DNA of 64,000 bases from Planctomycetota bacterium (GTDB lineage: Bacteria; Planctomycetota; UBA8108; JACQVS01). Every line of letters begins with the position of its first letter. The first letter of the stretch is position 1. Shown piece by piece: positions 43,255 through 53,281 of the stretch. The stretch spans positions 1 to 64,000 of the forward strand of contig JANQLS010000023.1 of assembly GCA_028280485.1 (NCBI GenBank), in the 5' to 3' direction. Below the pieces are notes generated by a model. The model searched no databases. It was not told where the DNA came from and saw only the letters and a list, made by a program, of their open reading frames with translations. Position numbers and translations under genes: made by a program.

Positions 43255-45810
43255 ATGGATATCGACGATCCGACCCTCATTGCTTTTCTCAAAGTCACTC
43301 CCCCTCGTGAGCTGACTCAGGCTCAAATCATGCACATTCGAGATCGATTGGTGCATTCTTCAGAGTTTCGTCGGCAATGGCTCGCGGAAAAAGAATGGGA
43401 AAATTATTTTAGGGAAGCACTTTTAAGGGTTGATCTGTCATTGGACCACATTCTTAAGGAAGCAGATGAAGCACCTAAAAAACTTAAGAATTCAATCGCC
43501 CCTAATTTTCTCGCGACCTTCCTGGCAGTAGGATTATTCGCTATCGGAGCTTGGTTCACCTTCAACAATCTCAAGGACAAACCTGTAGAAGAGGAAGGTG
43601 AGGAAACTGCTGTCCTCACTCAAGAACCATCACCTGAACTATCGAATGAGCTTAAAGAAGATTCAAATCTAAGTTCGGAGGTGGTGAACTCCGAACAAGA
43701 GGCTAAATCTCCTGAGAAAACCCTTCCTAATGAAAATACCGAACCCCATGTTGAGCAGTCCGATTTAAAAGAGAACTCGAACTCTCCAACTGAAAAGGTC
43801 GAAGTCATTCAACGCGTGATCGTTGATGGGAACGATGATCCAGCCGCAGAGAAAAACGTCCTCACGGTCTTCGAAGATAAAGACCACCCCCTGCGTATCG
43901 AACTGAATAAGGAAGGTTACAACTTATGGGTGGAGTTAACTCTGGCTCTCGAAGAGCGCGCGTGGACTGACGTTCTTCAAACTCTTCGTGAAATCCCACC
44001 TACCACAAGCTTAGGTCTATGGCCAGACACCATCGATCGCGACCTCCTAGTACCCTACTCCACGGCCATCGCATTGGCGATGAAGGACCATCCAGACCTT
44101 CTTTCAAAGATGCGAACTGAGTTTGGCCCATTAGCCTTTTTACGCTTAAAGAAAGCGACCGAGGCTGGAGACGAGAACGCCATCAGAGCCGTATCGACAC
44201 AATTCTTTGGAACTGAAGCCGCTAGCCAAGCTCATCGTTGGTTGGGTGATCGAGCTTTGTCCGATGGTGAATTCTTTCAAGCCTTAGAGAATTACAAGCA
44301 GGCCCTCTCGAATGTCACTCACAAGGATCACGCAAAACTTAAAGCCCGTATAAGACTCACGGGTGCGATGGTCGGGCTTGATCTGGGTGAAGCGATCGCA
44401 GATTCAATCCAGCTCGGTAAAACGAAATTATCGAAAGCTGAATTCGAACAGTTGGTCACCGAACGAAGAACTGCCGCTATCGAGCACGGAAATGAAGGTA
44501 GAAGCGTAAGGTCCCAATTGACAATCGAAATCGATTTGAATCTCCCTCCTGCTCCGAGACCTCAGCAATTTAAGACCCAATCTTTTACAAAGGTCTCAGA
44601 GCCTTCTCCTAACGATCCATCACCCCAACTCAAGTTCGCCAGTATAGCTAAGGAAGCATCCGCTACCTCAGACGGCCAAAGCCTCTTTCTTAGCAATCAA
44701 TTGGAACTAGGTGCCATCGATCTTCAATCCGGGAAGCTGAAGTGGGTTGAAAGTTTTATCGAAAATCAAGCTGAAGGCGTCGAATGGAATTATGTGCCCG
44801 TTCCCCCATTCATATCGGGCAGTCGTCTTTATACTCGCCTGCTTCCGAAGCAGGGAGGGCCAGAACTCGTTTGTCTCGATTCAGAGACTGGAAAGATCCT
44901 TTGGAATAGTCGTCCTGGTCAATACGTAGCTTCCCCACCGCTCTGGAATCACGATAAGTTGCTCGCACTCATCGCAGTTGAGACAAATACAGAGATCATC
45001 GTACGAGGGAAGAATCAAAAGAATCCAAGTATCGAACGCGCCCCCGCATTTAACATCGAGTTAGCATCCTTCGATCCATTTACAGGAAAGACCTTATCGA
45101 AAAAGCATCTCCTTCAACTCCATGATCGTTGGAGTGGCAAAATGCCCTCATCCGCAATCATCAAGGGCAATCGGATCATCGCGTTCGTCGGTGGAGTGGT
45201 CTTTTGCATCGACACAGAAGGAAAATTCATTTGGCTTCGAAAGTTACCCTGGTCAAAAGCTGCTGAGGGAAAGACGCAACAAAAACTACAGGCTCAAAGC
45301 CATCCTCTGATTTTTGAAGAAAGAGTCATCCTTCCAATCCCAGAGAAAACAGCAATCCAATGTCTCAGTATTGCAACAGGGCGAGTTCTGTGGAATCGAC
45401 CACTCGAAAAATTTAACCGCATACTAGGAATTGTGGATCAGCGAGTCATCGTTGTTGTTGAGAATCAACTTCAAGGACTTGACACGAGGAGTGGCCAAAT
45501 TAAGTGGACGCATGAACTCAAAGGTAAAAAGAATCGCTTCCTTTGCGGTGGCCCCGGGAAATTAGCTTATTATGAAATTCAATCTCAAGAGTCTAAATCG
45601 GGGAGCCTTACCATCGTTTGGTTGAATCCTGAATCAGGGCACGTCACGGCCCGACATCCATTGAATGGGATTGAAAGTACAGAGTACGGTCGGTGGATCA
45701 CAGCCCAAGGTCGGCAGTTCCTCAGTATTATTCCTGAGGATTCAAGGGCAACAAAGAGGGGGCTTATCGAACTGGTTCCAGCCGACAAGCCCGCGACTCA
45801 AGGTCAATAA
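43255..45810 (+). CDS. Single-pass membrane protein with PQQ-like propeller
   Basis: From the ATG at 43255 the product is 851 residues; a TTG at 43234 would overlap the upstream gene and add seven residues. A small helical cytoplasmic part (about 1-80) precedes one membrane segment (about 84-103). A very acidic Ser/Glu-rich linker (about 108-185) follows, then TPR-like helices (about 200-400) and a PQQ-type beta-propeller (about 455-845; SGKLKWVESF, ETGKILWNSRPGQYV, ATGRVLWNRPLEKF, RSGQIKWTHELKG). The short cytoplasmic head with an outside propeller resembles planctomycete anti-sigma-like or sensor proteins, but no sigma factor gene is adjacent. No quinone-cofactor residues were checked, so it may be purely structural. 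Confidence 0.7.
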   Translation: MDIDDPTLIAFLKVTPPRELTQAQIMHIRDRLVHSSEFRRQWLAEKEWENYFREALLRVDLSLDHILKEADEAPKKLKNSIAPNFLATFLAVGLFAIGAWFTFNNLKDKPVEEEGEETAVLTQEPSPELSNELKEDSNLSSEVVNSEQEAKSPEKTLPNENTEPHVEQSDLKENSNSPTEKVEVIQRVIVDGNDDPAAEKNVLTVFEDKDHPLRIELNKEGYNLWVELTLALEERAWTDVLQTLREIPPTTSLGLWPDTIDRDLLVPYSTAIALAMKDHPDLLSKMRTEFGPLAFLRLKKATEAGDENAIRAVSTQFFGTEAASQAHRWLGDRALSDGEFFQALENYKQALSNVTHKDHAKLKARIRLTGAMVGLDLGEAIADSIQLGKTKLSKAEFEQLVTERRTAAIEHGNEGRSVRSQLTIEIDLNLPPAPRPQQFKTQSFTKVSEPSPNDPSPQLKFASIAKEASATSDGQSLFLSNQLELGAIDLQSGKLKWVESFIENQAEGVEWNYVPVPPFISGSRLYTRLLPKQGGPELVCLDSETGKILWNSRPGQYVASPPLWNHDKLLALIAVETNTEIIVRGKNQKNPSIERAPAFNIELASFDPFTGKTLSKKHLLQLHDRWSGKMPSSAIIKGNRIIAFVGGVVFCIDTEGKFIWLRKLPWSKAAEGKTQQKLQAQSHPLIFEERVILPIPEKTAIQCLSIATGRVLWNRPLEKFNRILGIVDQRVIVVVENQLQGLDTRSGQIKWTHELKGKKNRFLCGGPGKLAYYEIQSQESKSGSLTIVWLNPESGHVTARHPLNGIESTEYGRWITAQGRQFLSIIPEDSRATKRGLIELVPADKPATQGQ

Positions 45811-45842
45811 GATAGGATTTTAGAGCGCAACTCAAGCTTCAC

Positions 45843-47255
45843 TTAAGCTGGCTTCCACGGCCCCGTGATCGCCAAAGTAAGACCCGGCTCTTGAATATTG
45901 AGGAACAGAGTCGTCGGATCACCCGGGCTAAAACAGGCACCACAAATCTCGATGTTGGTGGTGTAGCGATTACGTCCGATCGTGTAAATCTCACCTCGCT
46001 TCGTGACCCCTCGCAGGTATTTAACCGGTGCCTCATCTTCACAGATGATCAAATCTCCCCAAGGGGCAACCGTCACGTTGTCACAGTGAGTGATAAGTTT
46101 TGTGTTGTTCGGTTCCAGATAAAGTTGAAGCCGGCCGGGATGATTTTTTTCTTTTTCAGTCGCTTCTACTCCGCTAGGAACGTAGCGAAAGATCTGACCC
46201 TTCTTAGCGATTCCCCCATTCGTGCAAGCGAAATAGATTTCTTCGTTTCCGTACCAAATCCCTTCAGCGCGAGCGAACCTTGCCGCGCCAGCGGTATAAC
46301 CGCGAGCACGTAAATCATCCTTGGGTGATTCGACATCGTCCATATCGATCCATTCGACATCGAGGTATTCCCCGACGCGCAGTTTTGGTTCTCCCGTCTC
46401 TGGCCAATTTCTGGTGTCGCAAGATTTCTTATCGCGGATCACCAAAGCCTGAAGTTTACCCCCAGCACTCAAGTTGCCGGGTTCAGTGGGAAGGAATCGA
46501 TAGAGTAAACCGTTATCACGATCTTCGGTCTGGTAGACGGCCCCGCTTTTTGGATCCACTGCGATAGCTTCGTGATTAAAACGCCCCATGGCTTTTAGAG
46601 GAACAGGTTGAACTAATCCTGTTGACGATGCTGGCACTTCAAAGTTGTAACCGTGATCTTTCTCACTCCAATTGAAACCACCTTGGCCAACTTTGAGCGT
46701 TGGAGTGCCTTTGTCGACCGTCTCTTCACAAGTAACCCAAGTATTCCAAGGAGTCGGTCCTCCCGCGCAGTTACGAGTCGTTCCGGCGAGACTCAGGAAG
46801 CTACGTTCCACTTTTTTGGAAAGGGGATCATAGACGAGAGTCGTGGTGCCCCCCAGATGAGGGAACTTTCCTTTCCCGAGGTCGTAGACCTTTTCGGCAT
46901 CCACATTCGAGAACAAATGGTTACCAACTCCGAAGGCTCCTTTGAAGGTCACCTCTGGAGTCAGCTCGTGATTTCGAATCAAAATCACTTTGCCATTGGG
47001 GCCGGCGAAGGCCGCCATTCCATCGGGAGCTCCCGGAGTTCTTAAGCCATCACTCATCAGATCACCGGCTCGCGATATGATTTTGTAGCTGAATCCTTCT
47101 GGAAGATCGAAAACATCGGCCGGATCACGTTTCAGGTCACCATAACGATAGACTTCGTTCTGATAATCTGCTGCCTCGGTGAAGCGATTCAAACCGAGAA
47201 ATCCCGCACTCACTGCGGCCATAGATTTAAGTAATTCTCGTCGTTTAATTTTCAT
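45843..47255 (-). CDS. PhoX-family (DUF839) phosphatase
   Basis: This 470-residue protein has a Tat-type signal (KIKRRELLKSMAAVSAGFLGL, residues about 2-22) and the PhoX/DUF839 beta-propeller: YKIISRAGDLMSDG, GKVILIRNHEL, GGPTPWNTWVTCEETV and GRFNHEAIAVDPKSGAVYQTED. PhoX enzymes are secreted alkaline phosphatases that use calcium and iron, and the NHE and CEE motifs seen here are part of that site. It ends facing the PQQ-propeller gene (convergent), with only 32 nt between the stops. Its start is 325 nt from the pyruvate carboxylase start (divergent). No Pho box was recognised. Confidence 0.82.
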   Translation of the reverse strand: MKIKRRELLKSMAAVSAGFLGLNRFTEAADYQNEVYRYGDLKRDPADVFDLPEGFSYKIISRAGDLMSDGLRTPGAPDGMAAFAGPNGKVILIRNHELTPEVTFKGAFGVGNHLFSNVDAEKVYDLGKGKFPHLGGTTTLVYDPLSKKVERSFLSLAGTTRNCAGGPTPWNTWVTCEETVDKGTPTLKVGQGGFNWSEKDHGYNFEVPASSTGLVQPVPLKAMGRFNHEAIAVDPKSGAVYQTEDRDNGLLYRFLPTEPGNLSAGGKLQALVIRDKKSCDTRNWPETGEPKLRVGEYLDVEWIDMDDVESPKDDLRARGYTAGAARFARAEGIWYGNEEIYFACTNGGIAKKGQIFRYVPSGVEATEKEKNHPGRLQLYLEPNNTKLITHCDNVTVAPWGDLIICEDEAPVKYLRGVTKRGEIYTIGRNRYTTNIEICGACFSPGDPTTLFLNIQEPGLTLAITGPWKPA

Positions 47256-47540
47256 AACTTATAGTAATAAAAGGGATTAATGAGCTTACCAATGTTGCTT
47301 ATCCCAGCTCGTCAGCGAACTCTTTACCGTTGAATGCGATAGTCCAACGCTGAGGGGGACATAAAACCAGATAGAGATAATCCGTAATCGATCAATTTTA
47401 ACCCTAAAACCACCAAGAAATTAGTCGAATTCAAGATTTGTGGGTCACAGACCTTTTTGAAGACCGAAGAAATCTATACAATATCCTACTTGTGTCGACC
47501 CTCTAATTTCCCTGAGTAAGCCTCAATTTATCTAGCTGAA

Positions 47541-47561
47541 GACGGAGGGAAAAGCTCCGTC
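47541..47561 (+). promoter_or_regulatory. pyc: Small hairpin in the leader of pyruvate carboxylase
   Basis: GACGGAG (47541-47547) pairs with CTCCGTC (47555-47561) across a 7-nt loop, 20 nt before the ATG. The stem includes a GGAGG sequence, but it is about 32 nt from the start and so is unlikely to be the true ribosome site. The rest of 47256-47580, between the divergent PhoX and pyc genes, shows nothing else recognisable. Confidence 0.35.
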
Positions 47562-47580
47562 TCAGATTCTTTCAGTATCC

Positions 47581-50500
47581 ATGAAGATTAAGAAACTCCT
47601 TGTCGCCAACCGCTCCGAAATCGCCACTCGCGCCTTTCGTTCCGCCTACGAACTCGGCATATCTACGGTTGCGATCTATGCTTACGAAGACCGCTTTGCC
47701 CTCCACCGATTTAAAGCTGACGAAGCCTATCAGATTGGCCGTCCCGGTGAACCCATTCGGTCTTACCTCGACATCCCAGGAATCATCGAAGTCGCTAAGA
47801 ACGCCGGTGTCGATGCCATCCACCCCGGTTACGGATTCTTATCGGAAAACCCTGAATTCGCTCAGGCTTGTGTCGATGCGGGCATCGAATTCGTCGGGCC
47901 AAGCGTCGATGTCCTCAAGCGCTTAGGTGACAAGACGGCTGCTCGAGAAATTGCGAAACAAGCGAATGTGCCCGTTCTCGAAGGTAGTCCAAAAGCATTG
48001 GAATCAGGTGAAGAAGGACTCGCTCTCGCTGAGAAGCTCGGCTTCCCGATCATCCTCAAAGCTGCGCATGGTGGTGGTGGTCGAGGTATGCGTGTCGTGC
48101 GAGAAAAAGAAGAGTTCATTTCTTCTTTTGAACAAGCTCGTAGTGAATCCCTCACCGCTTTCGGAAGCCCCGATATCTTCATCGAAAAATTTATCTCCCA
48201 AGCACGTCACATCGAAGTTCAACTTCTCGGTGATCGCCACGGGAACTTAGTGCATCTCTACGAACGAGATTGCTCGGTGCAAAGACGCCATCAAAAGGTT
48301 GTCGAGATCGCTCCCGCCCCTCTTCTCGATGCAGAAGTTCGCACGGCTCTTTGCGATGCTGCTGTGAGGATTGGGCAATCGGTTGGCTACCAAGCTGCGG
48401 GTACGGTTGAGTTTCTCGTCGATTCAGACACCGATGAGTTCTACTTCATCGAAGTAAATCCAAGGATCCAAGTGGAACATACGGTGACCGAAGAGGTCAC
48501 GGGCGTCGACATCGTTAAAGCACAAATACTGGTTACAGAAGGAAAGAAACTCGACGACGAAGAGATTCGTTTACCTACTCAAGAAGCAGTCGAAATTCAC
48601 GGTTTTGCGGTTCAGTGTCGCGTTACGACAGAAGATCCTGCGAACAACTTCCTTCCTGATTACGGCCGTATCGCCCACTACCGTTCGGCCAGTGGACTGG
48701 GTATTCGACTCGATGCGGGAAGTGCGTTCTCCGGAGCCTTCGTTTACCCCTACTACGATTCACTCTTAGTCAAGGTTTCAGCGCGAGGTCGACGTTTCAT
48801 CGATGCAGTGAAACGTATGGACCGCGCCTTAGCCGAGTTTCGAGTGCGGGGAGTGAAGACCAACATTCCCTTCCTCCACAAGCTGATTCGTCACGAAACT
48901 TTCCTTGAAGGGAAGTGCACGACGCGGTTCATCGATAAGCATCCGGAACTCTTTGACATCAAAGAGCGACAAAACCGAGCTCAAAAGATCCTCTCTTACT
49001 TAGGTGATGTGATCGTCAACGGAAACGAACTCGTGAACGGGCGGCCTGAAGCCAATCGCCGTCACCCCGCTCCCGTACCTGAGTTCGAGCCTACGACAAC
49101 ACCACCCGAAGGAACTCGAGATAAACTAAAAGCACTCGGCCCCAAAAAATTTGCCGATTGGATTCTGGATCAAAAGAATCTCCTCTTGACGGACACGACC
49201 TTCCGCGACGCCCACCAATCACTTTTGGCTACGCGGGTTCGTACAAAAGATTTATTGGAGATTACTGAATCCTATTCCCAACTTCTCCCTGGACTCTTTT
49301 CGATGGAGATGTGGGGTGGTGCCACCTTCGACACTTCGATGCGCTTCTTAAAAGAGTGCCCCTGGGAGCGTCTCAGTCGCATGCGGGAGAAAGCACCCAA
49401 CGTGCTCTTCCAGATGCTGCTTCGAGCTTCAAATGCAGTGGGATACACGAACTATCCAGATAATATTGTGAAGGCCTTCGTCAAGGAAGCCGCCGACACT
49501 GGCATGGACGTCTTCCGGATTTTCGATGCCCTCAACTGGGTGCCGAACATGCGCGTGGCGATGGAAGCTTGCTTAGAGACCGACGCCATCTGTGAAGCGA
49601 CCATTTGTTACACGGGTGATATCACGAATCCTTCACGAACCAAGTACTCCCTTGAGTACTACGTCAAGCTCGCGAAGGAACTCGAAAAACTCGGCGCTCA
49701 CATTCTGGCGATCAAAGACATGGCCGGCTTGTGTAAACCGGAAGCCGCACGCCAACTCGTTAAAACACTAAAAAATGAGATCGGTATTCCGATCCACTTC
49801 CATACGCACGATACGGCGGGAACTCAAGCTGCTACCATCCTCGCAGCCGCCGAAGTGGGCTTAGACATCGCGGACGCTGCGATGGCCCCGTTCTCGGGTG
49901 GAACTTCTCAAGTCAACTTGAATACCTTGAGTGAAGCCGTTCGCTTTGGAGGACGACCGACCGGTCTCTCATCGGATAATTTAGACTCGATCGCTGATTA
50001 CTGGTTAGCGGTTCGGGAATTCTACACCCCTTTCGAAAGCGTAGCTCTACCGGGTACTGCGGATCTTTACAGCCACGAGATGCCCGGTGGTCAATACACC
50101 AACCTTTATCAGCAAGCCCGCGCCCTTGGCCTGGCGGATCAATGGCGAGATGTCTGTCGTATCTACGCTGATGTCAATCAACTCTTCGGTGACATCGTCA
50201 AGGTTACGCCCACTTCGAAAGCCGTTGGTGACATGGCCCTCTTCATGGTCGCGAATGAAATTAACACTGAAGACGTTCTTTCTTCGGATCGTGAATTCTC
50301 ATGGCCCGCTTCCGTGATCGATCTTATAGGTGGAGCCATGGGTCAACCTCCAGGTGGCTTCCCTGAAAACGTGAAAGCAAAAATTCTTGGTGGCGAAAAA
50401 GGATTTGAGGGAAGACCGGGTGAAACCCTTCCACCCGCCGACTTCGATGCCAAGGCCAAAGAACTCGAAGAACTCCTCGGCCGCACACCGACGCATCAAG

Positions 50501-51021
50501 AAATCCTCTCTTCCCTTCTCTACCCAAAAGTCTTTGAGGACTTCGCTCAATTTAGAATCGAATTCTCCGATACGAGTGACCTCCCCACCCCTGCCTTCCT
50601 GTACGGCATGGAACCTGGAGAAGAAATCTCGATTGAGATCGAAACAGGAAAAACTCTGTTCATTAAGTATCTCACCACCGGTACGGTTCACCCCGACGGT
50701 AATCGGTCGGTCTTCTTTGAACTCAATGGTCAACCCCGCGATGTTTTGATCCTCGATAGGTCGGAAGAACCTGAAGTCGCTGGAAACATCAAGGCCGACC
50801 CCAATGATGCTAAGCAGATCGCCGCTCAGATGCCAGGGATGGTGGTCGCCATCGCAGTTGAGCCCGGTACAAAAGTCTCAAAGGGTCAAAAGCTCCTTAC
50901 CCTCGAAGCGATGAAAATGGAAACGACAGTAGCCTCCGAAAGCGATGGCGTCGTTTCCGAAGTGCTCGTTAAGTTTGGAAGTCAGGTGGAAGCGGGCGAT
51001 TTGATTATCAGGTTGGAATAG
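47581..51021 (+). CDS. pyc: Pyruvate carboxylase, single-chain
   Basis: This 1146-residue biotin enzyme carboxylates pyruvate to oxaloacetate for gluconeogenesis and TCA refilling. Order of domains: biotin carboxylase (about 1-455; VANRSEIATRAFR, ATP-grasp GHGGGGRGMRVV-like loop AAHGGGGRGMRVV, FIEVNPRIQVEHTVTE), carboxyltransferase (about 535-820; LTDTTFRDAHQSLLATRVR, HFHTHDTAGTQ), PYC/OADA region and biotinyl domain with EAMKMET (biotin Lys1112). Length and order match bacterial single-subunit enzymes. It stands alone; an inverted-repeat element lies downstream. Confidence 0.95.
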   Translation: MKIKKLLVANRSEIATRAFRSAYELGISTVAIYAYEDRFALHRFKADEAYQIGRPGEPIRSYLDIPGIIEVAKNAGVDAIHPGYGFLSENPEFAQACVDAGIEFVGPSVDVLKRLGDKTAAREIAKQANVPVLEGSPKALESGEEGLALAEKLGFPIILKAAHGGGGRGMRVVREKEEFISSFEQARSESLTAFGSPDIFIEKFISQARHIEVQLLGDRHGNLVHLYERDCSVQRRHQKVVEIAPAPLLDAEVRTALCDAAVRIGQSVGYQAAGTVEFLVDSDTDEFYFIEVNPRIQVEHTVTEEVTGVDIVKAQILVTEGKKLDDEEIRLPTQEAVEIHGFAVQCRVTTEDPANNFLPDYGRIAHYRSASGLGIRLDAGSAFSGAFVYPYYDSLLVKVSARGRRFIDAVKRMDRALAEFRVRGVKTNIPFLHKLIRHETFLEGKCTTRFIDKHPELFDIKERQNRAQKILSYLGDVIVNGNELVNGRPEANRRHPAPVPEFEPTTTPPEGTRDKLKALGPKKFADWILDQKNLLLTDTTFRDAHQSLLATRVRTKDLLEITESYSQLLPGLFSMEMWGGATFDTSMRFLKECPWERLSRMREKAPNVLFQMLLRASNAVGYTNYPDNIVKAFVKEAADTGMDVFRIFDALNWVPNMRVAMEACLETDAICEATICYTGDITNPSRTKYSLEYYVKLAKELEKLGAHILAIKDMAGLCKPEAARQLVKTLKNEIGIPIHFHTHDTAGTQAATILAAAEVGLDIADAAMAPFSGGTSQVNLNTLSEAVRFGGRPTGLSSDNLDSIADYWLAVREFYTPFESVALPGTADLYSHEMPGGQYTNLYQQARALGLADQWRDVCRIYADVNQLFGDIVKVTPTSKAVGDMALFMVANEINTEDVLSSDREFSWPASVIDLIGGAMGQPPGGFPENVKAKILGGEKGFEGRPGETLPPADFDAKAKELEELLGRTPTHQEILSSLLYPKVFEDFAQFRIEFSDTSDLPTPAFLYGMEPGEEISIEIETGKTLFIKYLTTGTVHPDGNRSVFFELNGQPRDVLILDRSEEPEVAGNIKADPNDAKQIAAQMPGMVVAIAVEPGTKVSKGQKLLTLEAMKMETTVASESDGVVSEVLVKFGSQVEAGDLIIRLE

Positions 51022-51054
51022 GTCAGAGTTAAGTTGGTGAGCAGCTCCCCATTT

Positions 51055-51191
51055 ATCCCTCGCTAAAGCTTCGGGCTTGAGGGGTAGGAGCCAGCTTCAA
51101 AGCAAAAACTGTGGCAAGGTCTTCACCTTAGTCCTAAAGAGACTTTAAACAAAATCACCAGCCCCCCAAGCCCGAAGCTTTAGCGAGGGAT
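51055..51191. repeat. Inverted-repeat element D
   Basis: 30-bp arms at 51055-51084 and 51162-51191 match with one mismatch. The arms start ATCCCTCGCTAAAGCTTC, as in element B, and AAATCACCAGCC lies beside the right arm as in B. It lies 33 bp after the pyruvate carboxylase stop and 98 bp before the next gene. Confidence 0.85.
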
Positions 51192-51289
51192 CAGCTCTGA
51201 AACAAAGTGCAACTTGTAAAATTGCTGTACGCCCGTTTGTCTGTACAGTTTTAAGGAAAAGCTTAAAGCTCACATTCTCCACGGATTAA

Positions 51290-52861
51290 ATGACGAGTTA
51301 CTTATCTATGAATTCGTGCCAAGCTTTCATAAAAATATTCTCCCTCCTACTAAGCCTAATCACCCTTTCCATCCTCGGCTGGAGCCTCAACGCTCAAGAA
51401 AATTCAAAACTCTCAGCGAGCAAACTCAACCCCAAAAGCCACTGGGCTGAGGGAACGCCCGGAACAAATGATGGAGCCACGCGTGATTACTACAATCGAG
51501 CTGCCCTCCTCAGCTGGAAAAACTTCATGGGAGATTGGGTGGATGCACGTGGCAAATTTCAAGGCGACCGTCCCTTTGCTTCCACGAACATTGTCGATGA
51601 TGATAAGGTCAAATCCGTCGAATGGAATGTTACAAAACTCGTTCTAGCTTGGGTCGATGGGAAATTTCCGAATCAAGGAATGTTTCTTCGTTCAGTGAAT
51701 GGAAGTGGAACTCTCGTCTTCTCAAGTCGCGAGCAGACAAACAAAGAACATCACCCTCAACTCACGATCAAGAGAAGTAACGGCAAAGAAAAAATTCTTT
51801 TCCCAGTTGCTGATACCTTCCTCGAAAAATCCACCTATCGCAGTCAGGGGAATCGCGAAGAGCTAAGAGTCTCTAAGAACTCGCAACATACTTTGCTCCG
51901 ATTTAAACTCGATCGAGAAAATTTAAATGGACTGACTTCAGCAACTCTAAGACTCGTTTCAACCAAGCAATACGGTTCCTCGACCATCGGAGTTTTTCGT
52001 TGTCAGCAAGGACACTCCTCCCCCCCTTCAAAACCAATATTTGGTTTGGCAGCTGATTACCCCGGCGACAAAAACATTCAGTCTAATCCCAACGTTATTT
52101 TCTTTTCTGACTTTGAGTCCAAGCGCTGGGCCTCGGATTGGACTCACGCTGCTAAAATGGATGTTCTCGATCAAGTGGGTACCGATGCTCAAAGAAATTT
52201 TAAGCCATTGAGTGGAAACGCTCTGCGAGTCAAGATCGCTAAAGGATCCAACCAGGCCTTAAACACCTTGTTCAAATTCAAAAAGGAAATGGGCAAGGAA
52301 CCCGAAGAGATCTTCGTTCGCTACTACTTGCGCCTAGCCGAGGATTGGAACCAGACCCTTCAAGGCGGCAAGATGCCGGGGATCAGTGGCACTTACGGTA
52401 AGTCCGGTTGGGGAGGAAGAAAAAGTAATGGCACTCGGGGTTGGTCGGCACGTGGAGCTTTTAATAAAACCATCCCTGCTGGTAATCCCTTAGCCGGCTT
52501 ACACCCCATCGGAACTTATTGTTATCACGCCGACATGAAAGGGCAATATGGTGATGTGTGGATCTGGCAAAAAGATTACCTGGGGTACCTGGAAAACAAT
52601 CGTTGGTACTCGGTTGAACAATACTTGAAACTCAACACTCCAGGAAAAAAAGATGGGATCCTTCGAGCCTGGATCGATGGGCGTCTCGCCTTTGAAAAAA
52701 CGGATATTCGTTTTCGAAAGGTCAAAAACCTTAAAATTGAACAGATTTGGATGAACGTCTATCACGGAGGCAAACTTCCCTCGCCCTACGACCAACATTT
52801 ATTTATCGACAATGTTGTGATCGCTAAGAAGTACATCGGTCCCGTTCAGCTTTCAAATTGA
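51290..52861 (+). CDS. Secreted polysaccharide lyase family 14-like protein with N-terminal CBM96/DNRLRE-like module
   Basis: This 523-residue protein has a signal peptide (about 8-35). A DNRLRE-like module follows (about 55-240; ADTFLEKSTYRSQG, HTLLRFKLDREN), a type that often binds polysaccharide. The C-terminal 255 residues resemble PL14 (alginate/glucuronan-lyase-like) jelly rolls: DFESKRWASDWTH, VRYYLRLAEDWNQTLQGGKMPG, a tyrosine/tryptophan-rich central region, and QIWMNVYHGGKLPSP ending DQHLFIDNVVIAKKYIGP. It should degrade or bind an acidic glycan. An alternative ATG at 51308 gives a shorter signal. The downstream gene starts 420 nt later. Confidence 0.7.
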   Translation: MTSYLSMNSCQAFIKIFSLLLSLITLSILGWSLNAQENSKLSASKLNPKSHWAEGTPGTNDGATRDYYNRAALLSWKNFMGDWVDARGKFQGDRPFASTNIVDDDKVKSVEWNVTKLVLAWVDGKFPNQGMFLRSVNGSGTLVFSSREQTNKEHHPQLTIKRSNGKEKILFPVADTFLEKSTYRSQGNREELRVSKNSQHTLLRFKLDRENLNGLTSATLRLVSTKQYGSSTIGVFRCQQGHSSPPSKPIFGLAADYPGDKNIQSNPNVIFFSDFESKRWASDWTHAAKMDVLDQVGTDAQRNFKPLSGNALRVKIAKGSNQALNTLFKFKKEMGKEPEEIFVRYYLRLAEDWNQTLQGGKMPGISGTYGKSGWGGRKSNGTRGWSARGAFNKTIPAGNPLAGLHPIGTYCYHADMKGQYGDVWIWQKDYLGYLENNRWYSVEQYLKLNTPGKKDGILRAWIDGRLAFEKTDIRFRKVKNLKIEQIWMNVYHGGKLPSPYDQHLFIDNVVIAKKYIGPVQLSN

Positions 52862-53016
52862 AGAGACTCAAGAAAAAATATATTAAGAAAATCTCATTTA
52901 ACTCTAAATATTGCAGCAGGAATGTATTAATTCCGACTTAACAACAATAGTCTTAGATCCATTCGTTAAATCCCCACATCAATCCTTACCAAATTCTTCC
53001 TGACTATCAATCACGC

Positions 53017-53080
53017 AAGAAAATGGGGGCAAGAAGATACGAGATTAAAAAGGCAGACATATTCTTGCCCTTATTTTCTT
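53017..53080 (+). repeat. Long hairpin between genes
   Basis: Two 19-nt arms (53017-53035 and 53062-53080) separated by 26 nt pair over their whole length on the plus-strand RNA, with two adjacent G-U pairs. On the other strand these become A-C mismatches, so a plus-strand RNA hairpin is favoured. It lies 155 nt after the lyase stop. No T-run follows. The rest of 52862-53281 shows no gene; a 62-codon frame at 53125-53313 overlaps the next start and was not called. Confidence 0.55.
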
Positions 53081-53281
53081 ACTGACCTTCTTATAACAAT
53101 CTTGGGACTTCAGTAAATTGAACAATGAAATTCTGCTTCAGGATAGAGAAGGTCCAATTTTTTAATTTCATATTTTTACATATTAATTGGGCAAGCTCAT
53201 TCGACTATAAGAGTGGGCAATGGGAATGGTGTGTCCTTCTTAGATTCAAGAGTTTTACAGAAATCGCCTTAGGAATAGTTT

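Noticed and set aside
12991-51191. CRISPR array
   Set aside because: The repeated arms are inverted, far apart and not spaced by uniform spacers; no cas gene is present.
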